Positions 7,643-15,887 of a stretch of 64,000 nucleotides of DNA are shown here, piece by piece (within the stretch, counting starts at the first letter, position 1; each line of letters begins with the position of its first letter). Position numbers and translations under genes: made by a program. Below the pieces are notes generated by a model. It was given only the letters and a program-made list of their open reading frames with translations. It searched no databases and had not been told where the DNA came from. Origin of the DNA: Calditrichota bacterium (GTDB lineage Bacteria > Calditrichota > Calditrichia > Calditrichales > Calditrichaceae); the NCBI GenBank assembly GCA_024278755.1, contig JAJRSO010000038.1, forward strand, positions 248,001-312,000, written 5' to 3'.

Positions 7643-9985
7643 ATGAAAATGCTTAAAGGTCTTGAAATAATGGGATTGAAACAGGTCTCGAACAGAGAAT
7701 CTGTAAAAAAAGGCGCTCGGCTCTCATTCTTTGGAAATTTGTTATCCGGTTTTATGAATACCAAAACAATGCAGGCGCCAAAAACCGCCGCTAAAATCCC
7801 CGGCGCGTATTTTTCGGTTAAAAAAGGCGAAACGGTACAAACAAAAAAGACGCACACAAAAGAGGAATCGGTTTTTATCCGTCCCGCTATAAAAAAGAAC
7901 TCAACCATAAATAATCTGGATCATCTTCTTACGGAAAACACATCCCGACCCGGCACGGACACGCTTGACGCTAAAAGCGAAGCGTTAATATTGCATACCT
8001 TATCGGCCGCTTTTGCAAACCCGCAGGGGAACGCTTTGAAACCACATTTACCAAAAGATGAAAGTACAAAAACACTTTCTGCCGTTTTAAATAAGAAAGG
8101 AAAAGAGCCTGTTCTGCAACTCACTCTTAATGATCCGCTCAGGTTAAACGCCTTACAACGTTTTATATCCAAGATAAAAGCCAGCGCCGCTAAGAATCAT
8201 ATAAAATTACCTGCGATACTGGTAAATACATCTTCTGTAAAACCGGTCACCGGGTTGCAATCACCAAACACACCCGAACCAAAGGCAAGAGTAAATAAAT
8301 CCGGTCATGTCTCTTTAACAAACGCGTTCGCTACAAAAACAGCAAAAACCGGCTTGAGCGCAGCGTCCGAATTATCGGAAGAGTCTATCCGAGAAACAAG
8401 AACCGGTAAAACGAAAAAAAATCAAACTAAAACAAATCGGGCTAAAACCGGTGCCCATACTTCAAACCGGATGGTAAAAAGCAACGGATTAACGGCCAAA
8501 GAATCATCCGGAGAATTGATACAAAATAAAAAAACGGTTGAAACTCCGCAGAACACAGCGAGCCATAAACCAGCTTTACCCCATGTCTCCGAAGCCGTCG
8601 TTTCAGAAAAGACGCAATCCGTATCTTCTAAAGCGATAGACAAAATAATCGCAAAGACAAAATCGGCTCATAAAAACGCAAATCAAATCGCCGCGCTTCC
8701 TGTTAAGGGAAAAACGATTCAGTCGCAGGCAAAAAAAGGATTAAAAAAACATGCGGGAACGCGAGATCATACAAGGCAGAAAATACAACAAAAAAACACT
8801 GGAAACACGGCCGCTACGCAGCCGTCCCCTGGGAAAGCCATAAAATCAAACGTAGCCGAAGCAGTAAAATCGAATAAATCCGCGTCTGACCGGACGGGTC
8901 AAAAAACGGTAAAACTCAAAATCCAACCATCCGAATCTTTTTCCGGTAAATCCGTTCCGGTTAAAAAAGAATCCGCACATATGGATTTTGTTTTGCGCCA
9001 AATGGTTAAAAAAGGAACCGTTGAAATTCATCGTGATGTTCCATCGGAAACAACCACGCTTAAAGTAAAAAAACAAAATTCTAAAACTTCATACAATGAA
9101 AATGAACGGATTGACACAAAACCGTCTTCCTCTAAGGAGCCACACAAAAATTCTGCTGCAGATAGTATCAAAAAATCAGGCGCGGGTATTGAACCTGAAA
9201 ATCAAATAGGCAAGTTAAAAACGGAAATGGAACAATCCCGAAAGCATGCTCAACAAAAGGGACAGAACACTTTTGGTTTGAAAGAGGCGGAAAAAACGGT
9301 AAAAAAAGGGACGTCAAAATCGGATTCCGCACCCCGGATCAAAGTAAATAATGTCAACGAACATCCGGCATCTCGTAAACTTCATGATTTTTCCGCGAAA
9401 TCCACAGGGAAACCACTTTCCGTACAGGCTGCCGGCACAGACACCGAACCGGTTGCGGAAAGGGGAAAGCAATCAAACGAAATCGGAATGACTAAACCCG
9501 GTTCCGAAGCGGTGTTGGATACGAATATGCAATTGAACAAAGAGAATCGTGTCCCATTAAAATTTACCCCTCTCGTTAGCCGGATAAACGAATTAATACA
9601 AAAATTAAAGGGTTCTGTTAAACAAACTTCGGTTAAATCCAGTTTTAAGATTTCCGCCGGAAAAGCCGGTGAAGTGGAAATCCAACTGGATGAAAAGACT
9701 AAAGAGAAAACCCTTAAGATAATAGTGGAATCCGATAAAGTGCGTAACGAGCTGCAAAAAAGTCTGCCGCAAATACAGCAGAATCTGTTGTTAAAAGGAA
9801 TCGAATTTAGTTCCATTGCCATTGATACGGCGCCGCTTGGCTCCAAAATGAATCAGGCGCAAGATCAGCAGCGCAGCACGCATAAACCAAAAACTAAACA
9901 ATCGAAGGAGGTCCCAAATGAACAAGAACAATCCCCCGTAGCCCAAAAGAATTATGGCTACAATACAATCGAAGTAATCGCTTAG
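7643..9985 (+). CDS. fliK: Flagellar hook-length control protein FliK
   Basis: FliK is the secreted ruler that measures the hook and switches export specificity by touching FlhB. The 780-residue product is long for the family. Residues 1 to about 640 are low-complexity, very rich in Lys, Ser, Thr and Asn with few hydrophobic residues, and are probably unstructured. The conserved hook-length domain lies at about 650-745 (GKAGEVEIQLDEKTKEKTLK, then VRNELQKSLPQIQQNLLLKG). This matches the ruler plus switch layout. The position before flgD and flgE supports the name. The ATG at 7643 follows GGGTACTCCT with only a weak ribosome site; the ATG at 7649 is an alternative. Confidence 0.88.
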   Translation: MKMLKGLEIMGLKQVSNRESVKKGARLSFFGNLLSGFMNTKTMQAPKTAAKIPGAYFSVKKGETVQTKKTHTKEESVFIRPAIKKNSTINNLDHLLTENTSRPGTDTLDAKSEALILHTLSAAFANPQGNALKPHLPKDESTKTLSAVLNKKGKEPVLQLTLNDPLRLNALQRFISKIKASAAKNHIKLPAILVNTSSVKPVTGLQSPNTPEPKARVNKSGHVSLTNAFATKTAKTGLSAASELSEESIRETRTGKTKKNQTKTNRAKTGAHTSNRMVKSNGLTAKESSGELIQNKKTVETPQNTASHKPALPHVSEAVVSEKTQSVSSKAIDKIIAKTKSAHKNANQIAALPVKGKTIQSQAKKGLKKHAGTRDHTRQKIQQKNTGNTAATQPSPGKAIKSNVAEAVKSNKSASDRTGQKTVKLKIQPSESFSGKSVPVKKESAHMDFVLRQMVKKGTVEIHRDVPSETTTLKVKKQNSKTSYNENERIDTKPSSSKEPHKNSAADSIKKSGAGIEPENQIGKLKTEMEQSRKHAQQKGQNTFGLKEAEKTVKKGTSKSDSAPRIKVNNVNEHPASRKLHDFSAKSTGKPLSVQAAGTDTEPVAERGKQSNEIGMTKPGSEAVLDTNMQLNKENRVPLKFTPLVSRINELIQKLKGSVKQTSVKSSFKISAGKAGEVEIQLDEKTKEKTLKIIVESDKVRNELQKSLPQIQQNLLLKGIEFSSIAIDTAPLGSKMNQAQDQQRSTHKPKTKQSKEVPNEQEQSPVAQKNYGYNTIEVIA

Positions 9986-9994
9986 GAGAAAAAA

Positions 9995-10663
9995 ATGGAT
10001 GTAAGTCAGGTAAGCGCTTCACCAAATCAAACAACACAATCAATTACATCTGGCTCTGGTGACATGGGGAAAGCGGAATTTTTAAGTCTTTTGGTCGCTC
10101 AACTCCAAAACCAGGATCCCTTATCGCCTATGGACAGTCAGGACTTTTCGGCACAACTGGCTCAGTTCAGCTCGCTGGAACAATTAACGGACATCAATGC
10201 TACCTTAAAAAACAGCGCCGACATGGATATGCTGTTAACCAGTTCCATTAACAATACAATGGCCGCTGGTTTTGTTGGCAAAGAAGTGAGTTCTTACGGC
10301 GACAATCTATCGCTTATTTCCGATGGCAGTGTATCGATGGATTTTATTTTACAGGATTTCTCTGAGGATGTTACTGTAAATATATACGATGCCGCCGGAA
10401 ATCTGGTTAAAACTATGGAGACACACGGAATGGACAGCGGACAACAGTCCATAGTTTGGGATGGAAAAGATCAGGAAGGCAATCCGCTGCCGGGTGGAAA
10501 TTATCGCTTTGAAGTTGATGCGAAAGACAGTAACGGAGAATCTGTCGGGTCCGTCACCGTTAGCAAAGGCATTGTCTCTTCGGTACGCTATTCAAACGGA
10601 ACGGCCGTTTTAATTGTGAACGGAAAAGAGGTTTCACTGGCAGATGTGTTGGAAATCGGTTAG
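9995..10663 (+). CDS. flgD: Flagellar hook capping / assembly protein FlgD
   Basis: FlgD forms the scaffold cap on which hook subunits polymerise. The 222-residue product has the FlgD N-terminal signature at about 25-65 (GKAEFLSLLVAQLQNQDPLS, then the DFSAQLAQFSSLEQL motif). A C-terminal tudor/FlgD-Ig region at about 85-215 carries the typical GNPLPGGNYRFEV turn. Ribosome site GGAGAA is 6 bases before the ATG. It ends in TAG. It sits between fliK and the small operon protein that precedes flgE. Confidence 0.96.
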   Translation: MDVSQVSASPNQTTQSITSGSGDMGKAEFLSLLVAQLQNQDPLSPMDSQDFSAQLAQFSSLEQLTDINATLKNSADMDMLLTSSINNTMAAGFVGKEVSSYGDNLSLISDGSVSMDFILQDFSEDVTVNIYDAAGNLVKTMETHGMDSGQQSIVWDGKDQEGNPLPGGNYRFEVDAKDSNGESVGSVTVSKGIVSSVRYSNGTAVLIVNGKEVSLADVLEIG

Positions 10664-10675
10664 AGGAGTTCAATT

Positions 10676-11077
10676 ATGAAAGTGTCGGAACTTCAGTTAA
10701 ACAGCAGACTTTATCCGCTGCAAAACAATCCGGTTCAAACGCAAAAAACAACTGGTAATACGCAGAACGATAAAGCCGTAAAATCATTTTCCGAAATTTT
10801 AAATGACAAGCTCAGCAAGGCTTCGAATCTAAAATTTTCGGCGCATGCCGTACGCAGGCTGGAAGAGCGCAAGGTAGACATGTCTGCCGGTTCTATCGAC
10901 AGACTCAATGAAGGATTGCAGCAGTTGAATGCGAAAGGCGCCGCAAATTCTGTTATTTTAATGGATGAAACAGCGTTTGTGGTGAGCGTAAAAAATCGTA
11001 CGGTCGTCACGGCAGTGGATAAAATGAACGCAGGTAAAACGGTTTTTACCAATATTGACAGCGTTGCAATTGTATAA
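10676..11077 (+). CDS. Flagellar operon protein (TIGR02530/FlgNew type)
   Basis: This 133-residue protein matches, from memory, the small family annotated as flagellar operon protein found between flgD and flgE in Firmicutes, spirochaetes and others. The recognisable part is residues 50-130: LKFSAHAVRRLEERKVDMSA, then AANSVILMDETAFVVSVKN and RTVVTAVDKMNAGKTVFTNI. The first 45 residues are polar. Its biochemical role is not established. It follows flgD by 12 bases with a GAGGAG ribosome site and is followed by a 107-base structured leader before flgE. Confidence 0.85.
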   Translation: MKVSELQLNSRLYPLQNNPVQTQKTTGNTQNDKAVKSFSEILNDKLSKASNLKFSAHAVRRLEERKVDMSAGSIDRLNEGLQQLNAKGAANSVILMDETAFVVSVKNRTVVTAVDKMNAGKTVFTNIDSVAIV

Positions 11078-11086
11078 AAATTAACC

Positions 11087-11160
11087 GGGCTGGACCCGAA
11101 ACATATGAAAATATGTCTGGGGAGCCCTCAATCCGCCGACTGATTGAAGCGGATAATTAA
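11087..11160 (+). promoter_or_regulatory. Possible structured RNA leader of flgE
   Basis: Between the flagellar operon protein and flgE the RNA can fold into two neighbouring structures. The first is GGGCT...AGCCC closing an inner hairpin ACATAT-GAAA-ATATGT. The second is CAATCCGC...GATTGAAGCGG, in which CCGC pairs with GCGG or CAATC with GATTG. A strong AGGAGG site (11171-11176) follows. It does not match c-di-GMP, SAM or preQ1 riboswitches as I know them. It may only be an mRNA-stability or translation element for the abundantly needed hook protein. Confidence 0.35.
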
Positions 11161-11184
11161 TCACTACCTTAGGAGGGTAAAATT

Positions 11185-12228
11185 ATGTTACGATCATTGT
11201 ATTCAGGCGTCTCAGGACTTATCAATCATCAGATGAAGATGGACATCATCGGTAATAATATTGCCAATATCAACACGGTTGGCTATAAAGGCGGGCGCAT
11301 TAATTTTTCGGAAGCGCTTAACCAAACCTTGTCCAATTCAACACCGGGTAGAGGAACCGGCTATATCAATCCGATGCAGGTTGGTCTTGGTATGAAAACC
11401 GCTTCTATTGAAAATATCTTTACACAGGGCAATCTCGAGAATACCGGCATCATTACCGATATGGCGCTTGAGGGCGAAGGCTTTTTTGTGCTCAGCAGTA
11501 CATCCGGTGATTATTTCACCCGCGCCGGTCAGTTTTATTTTAATGCCGATGGAAAATTAGTCAATCAGCGCGGACTTGCCGTTCAGGGCTGGATGTATAA
11601 TGATAATACAAATACCGTCGGATTCGGTGCGGGAAATATGTCGGATATCGTGATTGATCCCAACCTGATTTCCGAAGCCGTCGAAACTGAAAACGTCTGG
11701 CTTTCGGGCAATTTAAATGCCGGTCTTGAAACCGTTGCCGAGGTCTGGAATATGGGCAGCGCCCTTACAGAGGCCGGGGCAAATGCCACCGGCGCAACTT
11801 TACTAAACAATTTGGAACAAGTGTCGACACCTTATGTTGCAGGCGATACAATTGTAATTTCCGGAACCGATTCGGATGGTACACCTGTATCAGCAACATA
11901 TACTTATGCGGCAGGAGATACGGTGCAGGATTTAGCGGACGCCATTTCGGCGGCATATAGCGGAGCAACCGCAACCATTACTGATGGAAAAATTGTTTTA
12001 ACAGACGATGTGGCAGGAACCAGTTCTACGACAATCAGCTTGTCCAACGGAACAGGCAATACCGGTTCCATTACACTGCCGAACTATGTAAATACCGTTC
12101 CCGGCGTTACCGGCACATCGCGTACTTCTGTTGTTGTTTATGACAGTCTTGGCGGAAGCCATAATATTATTATTGATTTTACAAAAACAACCATGGACGG
12201 ACAATGGACCTGGGAAGCGTCCACTTAG
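11185..12228 (+). CDS. flgE: Flagellar hook protein FlgE, N-terminal 347 residues (in-frame TAG follows)
   Basis: FlgE polymerises into the hook. This part starts with the axial-protein D0 helix (MLRSLYSGVSGLINHQMKMD, then IIGNNIANINTVGYKG) and continues through the hook D1/D2 domains. Residues about 225-290 resemble the flagellin/hook IN motif (GDTVQDLADAISAAYSGATA). Translation stops at TAG 12226-12228 after WTWEAST, in the middle of a domain. The same frame stays open immediately after the TAG to 12819 and encodes the rest of FlgE. The ribosome site AGGAGG is 8 bases upstream. Without the C-terminal D0 helix this fragment could not polymerise, so the TAG is either an error, a disabling mutation or read through. 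Confidence 0.93.
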   Translation: MLRSLYSGVSGLINHQMKMDIIGNNIANINTVGYKGGRINFSEALNQTLSNSTPGRGTGYINPMQVGLGMKTASIENIFTQGNLENTGIITDMALEGEGFFVLSSTSGDYFTRAGQFYFNADGKLVNQRGLAVQGWMYNDNTNTVGFGAGNMSDIVIDPNLISEAVETENVWLSGNLNAGLETVAEVWNMGSALTEAGANATGATLLNNLEQVSTPYVAGDTIVISGTDSDGTPVSATYTYAAGDTVQDLADAISAAYSGATATITDGKIVLTDDVAGTSSTTISLSNGTGNTGSITLPNYVNTVPGVTGTSRTSVVVYDSLGGSHNIIIDFTKTTMDGQWTWEAST

Positions 12229-12819
12229 GGAGACGAAACCATTTCGAGTGGTTCTACAGGTACCATATCTTTTAATGAAGCGGGAATTATGACTTCCTTT
12301 TTGTATGATGGGGGCGTGGACGCCATTACACTGGATCCGGGAAATGGAGCCGAATCAATGGATATTGCCCTTCATGCCGAAACCGGCAACGATTATTCTG
12401 GCATTTCGCAGTTTGATTCTCTTTCCACATTAAACGTTCGCGAACAAGACGGAAGAGCAACAGGGAGCCTGGTTGGAATTACCATCGGTTACGACGGCGC
12501 CATTTCCGGCTCGTTTAGTAACGGCGCTATCGATTCTATCGCTAAAGTGGCTCTTGCCAAATTTAAAAATACCGGCGGACTGAGCGATCTCGGCGATGGG
12601 ATTTATCAGGAGAGTCTTGCTTCCGGTAAGGTTGAAATTCAGGATTTGGAAGTGGGCGATCCCACGGCAATCATCTCCGGTTCTTTGGAAATGTCCAACG
12701 TGGATTTGTCGAAAGAGTTTACCGAAATGATTACTACCCAGCGCGGTTTTCAGGCCAGCGCCAAAGTTATCACGACGGCGGATCAAATTCTTGACGAACT
12801 GATTAGACTCAAAAGGTAA
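12229..12819 (+). CDS. flgE: Flagellar hook protein FlgE, C-terminal part (same frame after TAG)
   Basis: The frame after the TAG has no further stop and reads GDETISSGSTGTISFNEAG, then the FlgE-specific segment DGRATGSLVGITIGYDGAIS, and ends with the conserved hook C-terminus (VDLSKEFTEMITTQRGFQAS, then AKVITTADQILDELIRLKR). This supplies the last D0 helix missing from the upstream part. An internal ATG at 12289 could start a 176-residue protein, but there is no ribosome site of note before it and a separate C-terminal hook half would make no sense. Together the two parts give a 544-residue gene with one stop at codon 348. Confidence 0.9.
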   Translation, partial: GDETISSGSTGTISFNEAGIMTSFLYDGGVDAITLDPGNGAESMDIALHAETGNDYSGISQFDSLSTLNVREQDGRATGSLVGITIGYDGAISGSFSNGAIDSIAKVALAKFKNTGGLSDLGDGIYQESLASGKVEIQDLEVGDPTAIISGSLEMSNVDLSKEFTEMITTQRGFQASAKVITTADQILDELIRLKR

Positions 12820-12837
12820 GGTTTAAAATAAGCGGTT

Positions 12838-12872
12838 TGCGGGAGAGTTAAACTTTCCCGCAGATTGTTTTT
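12838..12872 (+). terminator. Rho-independent-type terminator after flgE
   Basis: TGCGGGA (12838-12844) and TCCCGCA (12856-12862) form a perfect 7-bp stem with an 11-base loop. After GATTG comes a run of five T. It lies 18 bases after the flgE stop and before motA, and would end or attenuate the first operon. Confidence 0.65.
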
Positions 12873-12901
12873 ACGGATACTAAAACTATCAGGAGCTGAA
12901 A

Positions 12902-13666
12902 TTGGATATAGCAACCATAATCGGAATTGTCGTGGGAATGGGGCTAATTGTCTTTACCATCGCTACGGGAGAAGGCGCCGGTATGTTCATTCATATTCCT
13001 TCGGCAATGATCGTATTTGGCGGAGCCCTCGCTTCAACTCTAATATCCTTTAGCCTTAAAGAAGTTCTTAGCGTAATCAGTGTTGTGCAAAAAGCGTTTT
13101 TTACGGCGGCATATGACGGAAGTAAACTAATCGACCAAATTGTAACCTTGTCCAAAAAAGCCCGGAAGGAGGGCCTTTTGGCCATCGACAAGGACGTCAA
13201 TGAAATCAGCGACGCCTTTTTACGCTCAGGAATGGAAATGGTTGTGGATGGTACGGAACCAGAGTTAATCCGCACCGTACTGGAAACAGAACTCTCATAT
13301 ACGATGGAACGTCATAAAAAAGGCGCCCAAATTATGAATGCATTTGGCGCATCCGCTCCTGCTTTTGGGATGATTGGAACTCTGATGGGCCTTGTGCAGA
13401 TGTTATCGAACTTGGATGATCCGTCAAAAATCGGCGGCGGTATGGCGGTTGCCCTCATTACAACCTTTTACGGTTCGGTTCTTGCCAATCTAATTTTTTT
13501 ACCGATAGCCGTAAAATTACAGAATAATTCCGGCACGGAAGTAATTATTAAAGAAATGATCATCGAGGGCGTTTTGTCCATTCAGTTTGGAGAGCACCCC
13601 AATACCATTCATCGTAAATTGTCTAACTTTTTAGCGCCTAAAGAGAGGTCGGAACTTGAAGAATAA
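12902..13666 (+). CDS. motA: Flagellar motor stator protein MotA
   Basis: MotA with MotB forms the ion channel that drives rotation. The 254-residue product has four predicted membrane segments (near residues 5-22, 33-52, about 150-170 and 180-200). The third and fourth contain the channel signature GASAPAFGMIGTLMGLVQML with the conserved Pro. The cytoplasmic loop between segments 2 and 3 is the torque loop that meets FliG. The start is TTG at 12902, chosen because AGGAG lies 6 bases upstream and no ATG occurs near the conserved start (DIATIIGIVVGMG). It heads the motA-motB-fliL-fliM block. Confidence 0.96.
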   Translation: MDIATIIGIVVGMGLIVFTIATGEGAGMFIHIPSAMIVFGGALASTLISFSLKEVLSVISVVQKAFFTAAYDGSKLIDQIVTLSKKARKEGLLAIDKDVNEISDAFLRSGMEMVVDGTEPELIRTVLETELSYTMERHKKGAQIMNAFGASAPAFGMIGTLMGLVQMLSNLDDPSKIGGGMAVALITTFYGSVLANLIFLPIAVKLQNNSGTEVIIKEMIIEGVLSIQFGEHPNTIHRKLSNFLAPKERSELEE

Positions 13667-13681
13667 AAAGGCCGGTAAAAG

Positions 13682-14377
13682 ATGAAAAAAGAAAAAGAAG
13701 AACCGGAAGAACCCTCCGCGCCGTTTTGGATGCTGACTTTCAGCGATATGGTAACGCTTCTGCTCGTTTTCTTTATCCTTATTTTGTCCTATTCCACTAC
13801 GGAACTGGAAAAGTTTCGCGGGGCAATGAGTTCGATGAAGGGCGCGTTGGGCATCATGGCCGAGAAAGGTTCTACGGTTGCCGGTAAAAAGGTGGAGTTT
13901 AGCCGCCATCCGGAAAACGACCCAACGGAAGATATCAAAAGTAAAATAGAATCTTTTCAGGAATCTATTAGTGAGGCGCTGGCGCAGGGTTTGATCGAGA
14001 TAGATGTTAGCGGTTCCGGCGTCCATATACGGCTTGGCGACAATGTTTTATTCGGTATTGGAAAGGCGCGCATTAAGCCGGCCGCGTATCCGATACTAAG
14101 CCAAATTGCCAAAATCATTAATAACGAAACAAAAGAAGTGTATGTAGAAGGACACACCGACAATGTTCCTATCCGGACAAAAAAATATCCATCGAACTGG
14201 GAACTGTCAACTGCCCGGGCCATGAGTGTTATGCGCTATCTGAATAAAGCCGAGGGGATTCCTATGGCAAAGATGGCGGCGGTCGGTCATGGTGAAAACA
14301 GGCCGATTGCGAGCAATGATACACCCGAAGGAAGAGCAAAAAACAGACGTGTGGAAATATTTATACGATGGAAATAA
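13682..14377 (+). CDS. motB: Flagellar motor stator protein MotB
   Basis: MotB anchors the stator to peptidoglycan and carries the ion-binding Asp. The 231-residue product has a short cytoplasmic tail, the plug/membrane segment FWMLTFSDMVTLLLVFFIL with the channel Asp at about residue 22, and a C-terminal OmpA-type domain (about 110-230: VYVEGHTDNVPIRTKKYPSN, then WELSTARAMSVMRYL). It starts 15 bases after motA. The ion used (proton or sodium) cannot be decided with certainty from the sequence alone. Confidence 0.97.
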   Translation: MKKEKEEPEEPSAPFWMLTFSDMVTLLLVFFILILSYSTTELEKFRGAMSSMKGALGIMAEKGSTVAGKKVEFSRHPENDPTEDIKSKIESFQESISEALAQGLIEIDVSGSGVHIRLGDNVLFGIGKARIKPAAYPILSQIAKIINNETKEVYVEGHTDNVPIRTKKYPSNWELSTARAMSVMRYLNKAEGIPMAKMAAVGHGENRPIASNDTPEGRAKNRRVEIFIRWK

Positions 14378-14389
14378 CAGGAGAAAAAA

Positions 14390-14899
14390 ATGGCTGAAGA
14401 CGAAAAAAACGTTGATACTGAAGAAAAAGCGAAATCCGGCGGTAAAAAATCAATGATGCTGCTAATCGTTGGGATTGTTATGATCGTTTTGGCAGCTGTT
14501 CTTGTGATTTTTGTTATATTCCCAAAATTTCAGCAAATGAATGGTACCGCACCCGAAGAAGAAGTTGCCGAAGAAGTGCCCGAGGGCCCGGTACAGATTG
14601 GTAAAATATTAAAAATCGAAAATATTACCATTAATCCGAAAGGTAGTCAGGGCCGGCGTTTTGCGGTATTTGAAATGGCTCTGGAATATTCAAATCCGGA
14701 ATTGGAACCTACCTTAAAAACGTATATGCCCATCATACTGGACCGCTATCAAACCTATTTAAGAACGAAAACAGTACGGGATTTAACGACGGTTTCAGAA
14801 ATAGATTCCATCCGTTCCGATTTGAAACAAATCGTCGTCGATCTGTTAAAAACGGATGAAATTACAAATTTATACTTTACCCGGTTTGTATTACAATAG
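14390..14899 (+). CDS. fliL: Flagellar basal body-associated protein FliL
   Basis: FliL is a single-pass inner-membrane protein that rings the stator and stabilises torque. The 169-residue product has a Lys/Glu-rich cytoplasmic start, one membrane segment at about 21-43, and a periplasmic stomatin-like FliL domain (about 65-169: FAVFEMALEYSNPELEPTLK, ending DEITNLYFTRFVLQ). Ribosome site GGAG lies 9 bases upstream of the ATG. It stops with TAG. Place between motB and fliM is standard. Confidence 0.94.
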   Translation: MAEDEKNVDTEEKAKSGGKKSMMLLIVGIVMIVLAAVLVIFVIFPKFQQMNGTAPEEEVAEEVPEGPVQIGKILKIENITINPKGSQGRRFAVFEMALEYSNPELEPTLKTYMPIILDRYQTYLRTKTVRDLTTVSEIDSIRSDLKQIVVDLLKTDEITNLYFTRFVLQ

Positions 14900-14911
14900 G
14901 TATTTAAGAGT

Positions 14912-15886
14912 ATGGCAAAAATACTATCACAGGACGAAATTGACGCGTTACTTTCCAATGTATCGGGAGATGCGGAAGAGCAAAGCGATGCGGAAGAAAA
15001 TCAAAAGATAACCATCTATGATTTTAAGCATCCGAATTTGGTGTCTAAAGAGCAGTTACGGCTGTTAGAAACTATACACGAAGGCATTTGTCGGAATTTC
15101 GGTGTGTTCCTTTCCGCTCAGTTGCGCATGATTGTGGAAATGAATCTGCTGGCCATCGATCAAATTATGTATTCCGAATTTGTAATGTCCATTGCGCCTC
15201 CCAGCAGTATTTATGTATGCGAAGCCGACGAGCCGCATTCCAATTTTGTTCTGGAAATGAATCCCCAACTCTCCATCTTTATCGTAGAACGATTATTTGG
15301 CGGACAGGGCGCCATGGTGGGCGAAGTGCGTCCGATCTCTATTATCGAGCAGAAAGTTATGCGCCGGGTCATCGATCGTATTGCATATGAAATTTCCAAA
15401 AACTGGAGCAATGTCGCCATTTTCCGCACCGATGTAAAACGGTTCGAAAGCAATCCCGAATTTGTACAAATCGTTCCTTCGTCCGAGCCTGTTGTGGTCG
15501 TTTCTATGGAAATAAAAATTCATGGCAATTCCTCATTAATGAATATCTGCTATCCCTATATGTGGATATCCAATATTCTTTCCACGCCGGAAGTTCAGGA
15601 GAAGATACTGTTTGGTTCAAAAGAATCGACCGATGAAGAAAAGGCCTTAATCGAATTTAATTTAAACCAGACGAATATAAATATGCGCACCCTCTTAGGT
15701 CGAAGCCTGATTAATGTAAAAGAGTTCCTCGAGCTAAAGAACGGAGATGTTATTCAGATGAAAAACCGTACCAGCGAACCGCTTAAAGTATATGCGGAAA
15801 ATAAGCATGTTTTTAATGCGGCGGCCGGAATACGAAATAAACGATATGCGATTAGAATTATAGACCTTGTTGATAAGGAGCTTTAA
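14912..15886 (+). CDS. fliM: Flagellar motor switch protein FliM
   Basis: FliM is the middle C-ring protein that binds phosphorylated CheY. The 324-residue product begins with the CheY-binding motif LSQDEIDALLSNV (residues 4-16). The middle CheC-like domain contains the GGxG motif (ERLFGGQGAMV), and the C-terminal SpoA domain (about 240-324) ends AAGIRNKRYAIRIIDLV. The presence of a functional EIDALL motif implies chemotactic control of rotation. It is followed 1 base later by the fliN-type gene. Confidence 0.97.
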   Translation: MAKILSQDEIDALLSNVSGDAEEQSDAEENQKITIYDFKHPNLVSKEQLRLLETIHEGICRNFGVFLSAQLRMIVEMNLLAIDQIMYSEFVMSIAPPSSIYVCEADEPHSNFVLEMNPQLSIFIVERLFGGQGAMVGEVRPISIIEQKVMRRVIDRIAYEISKNWSNVAIFRTDVKRFESNPEFVQIVPSSEPVVVVSMEIKIHGNSSLMNICYPYMWISNILSTPEVQEKILFGSKESTDEEKALIEFNLNQTNINMRTLLGRSLINVKEFLELKNGDVIQMKNRTSEPLKVYAENKHVFNAAAGIRNKRYAIRIIDLVDKEL

Positions 15887-15887
15887 A

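Noticed and set aside
11087-11160. Known riboswitch (c-di-GMP I/II, SAM, preQ1)
   Set aside because: The conserved core bases of these classes are not found, although the region can fold.
12226-12228. TAG as a pyrrolysine or recoded sense codon
   Set aside because: TAG is the normal stop of fliF, fliG, flgD, fliL, fliP, rpe and one GT gene here; no structure like a PYLIS element is seen after it.
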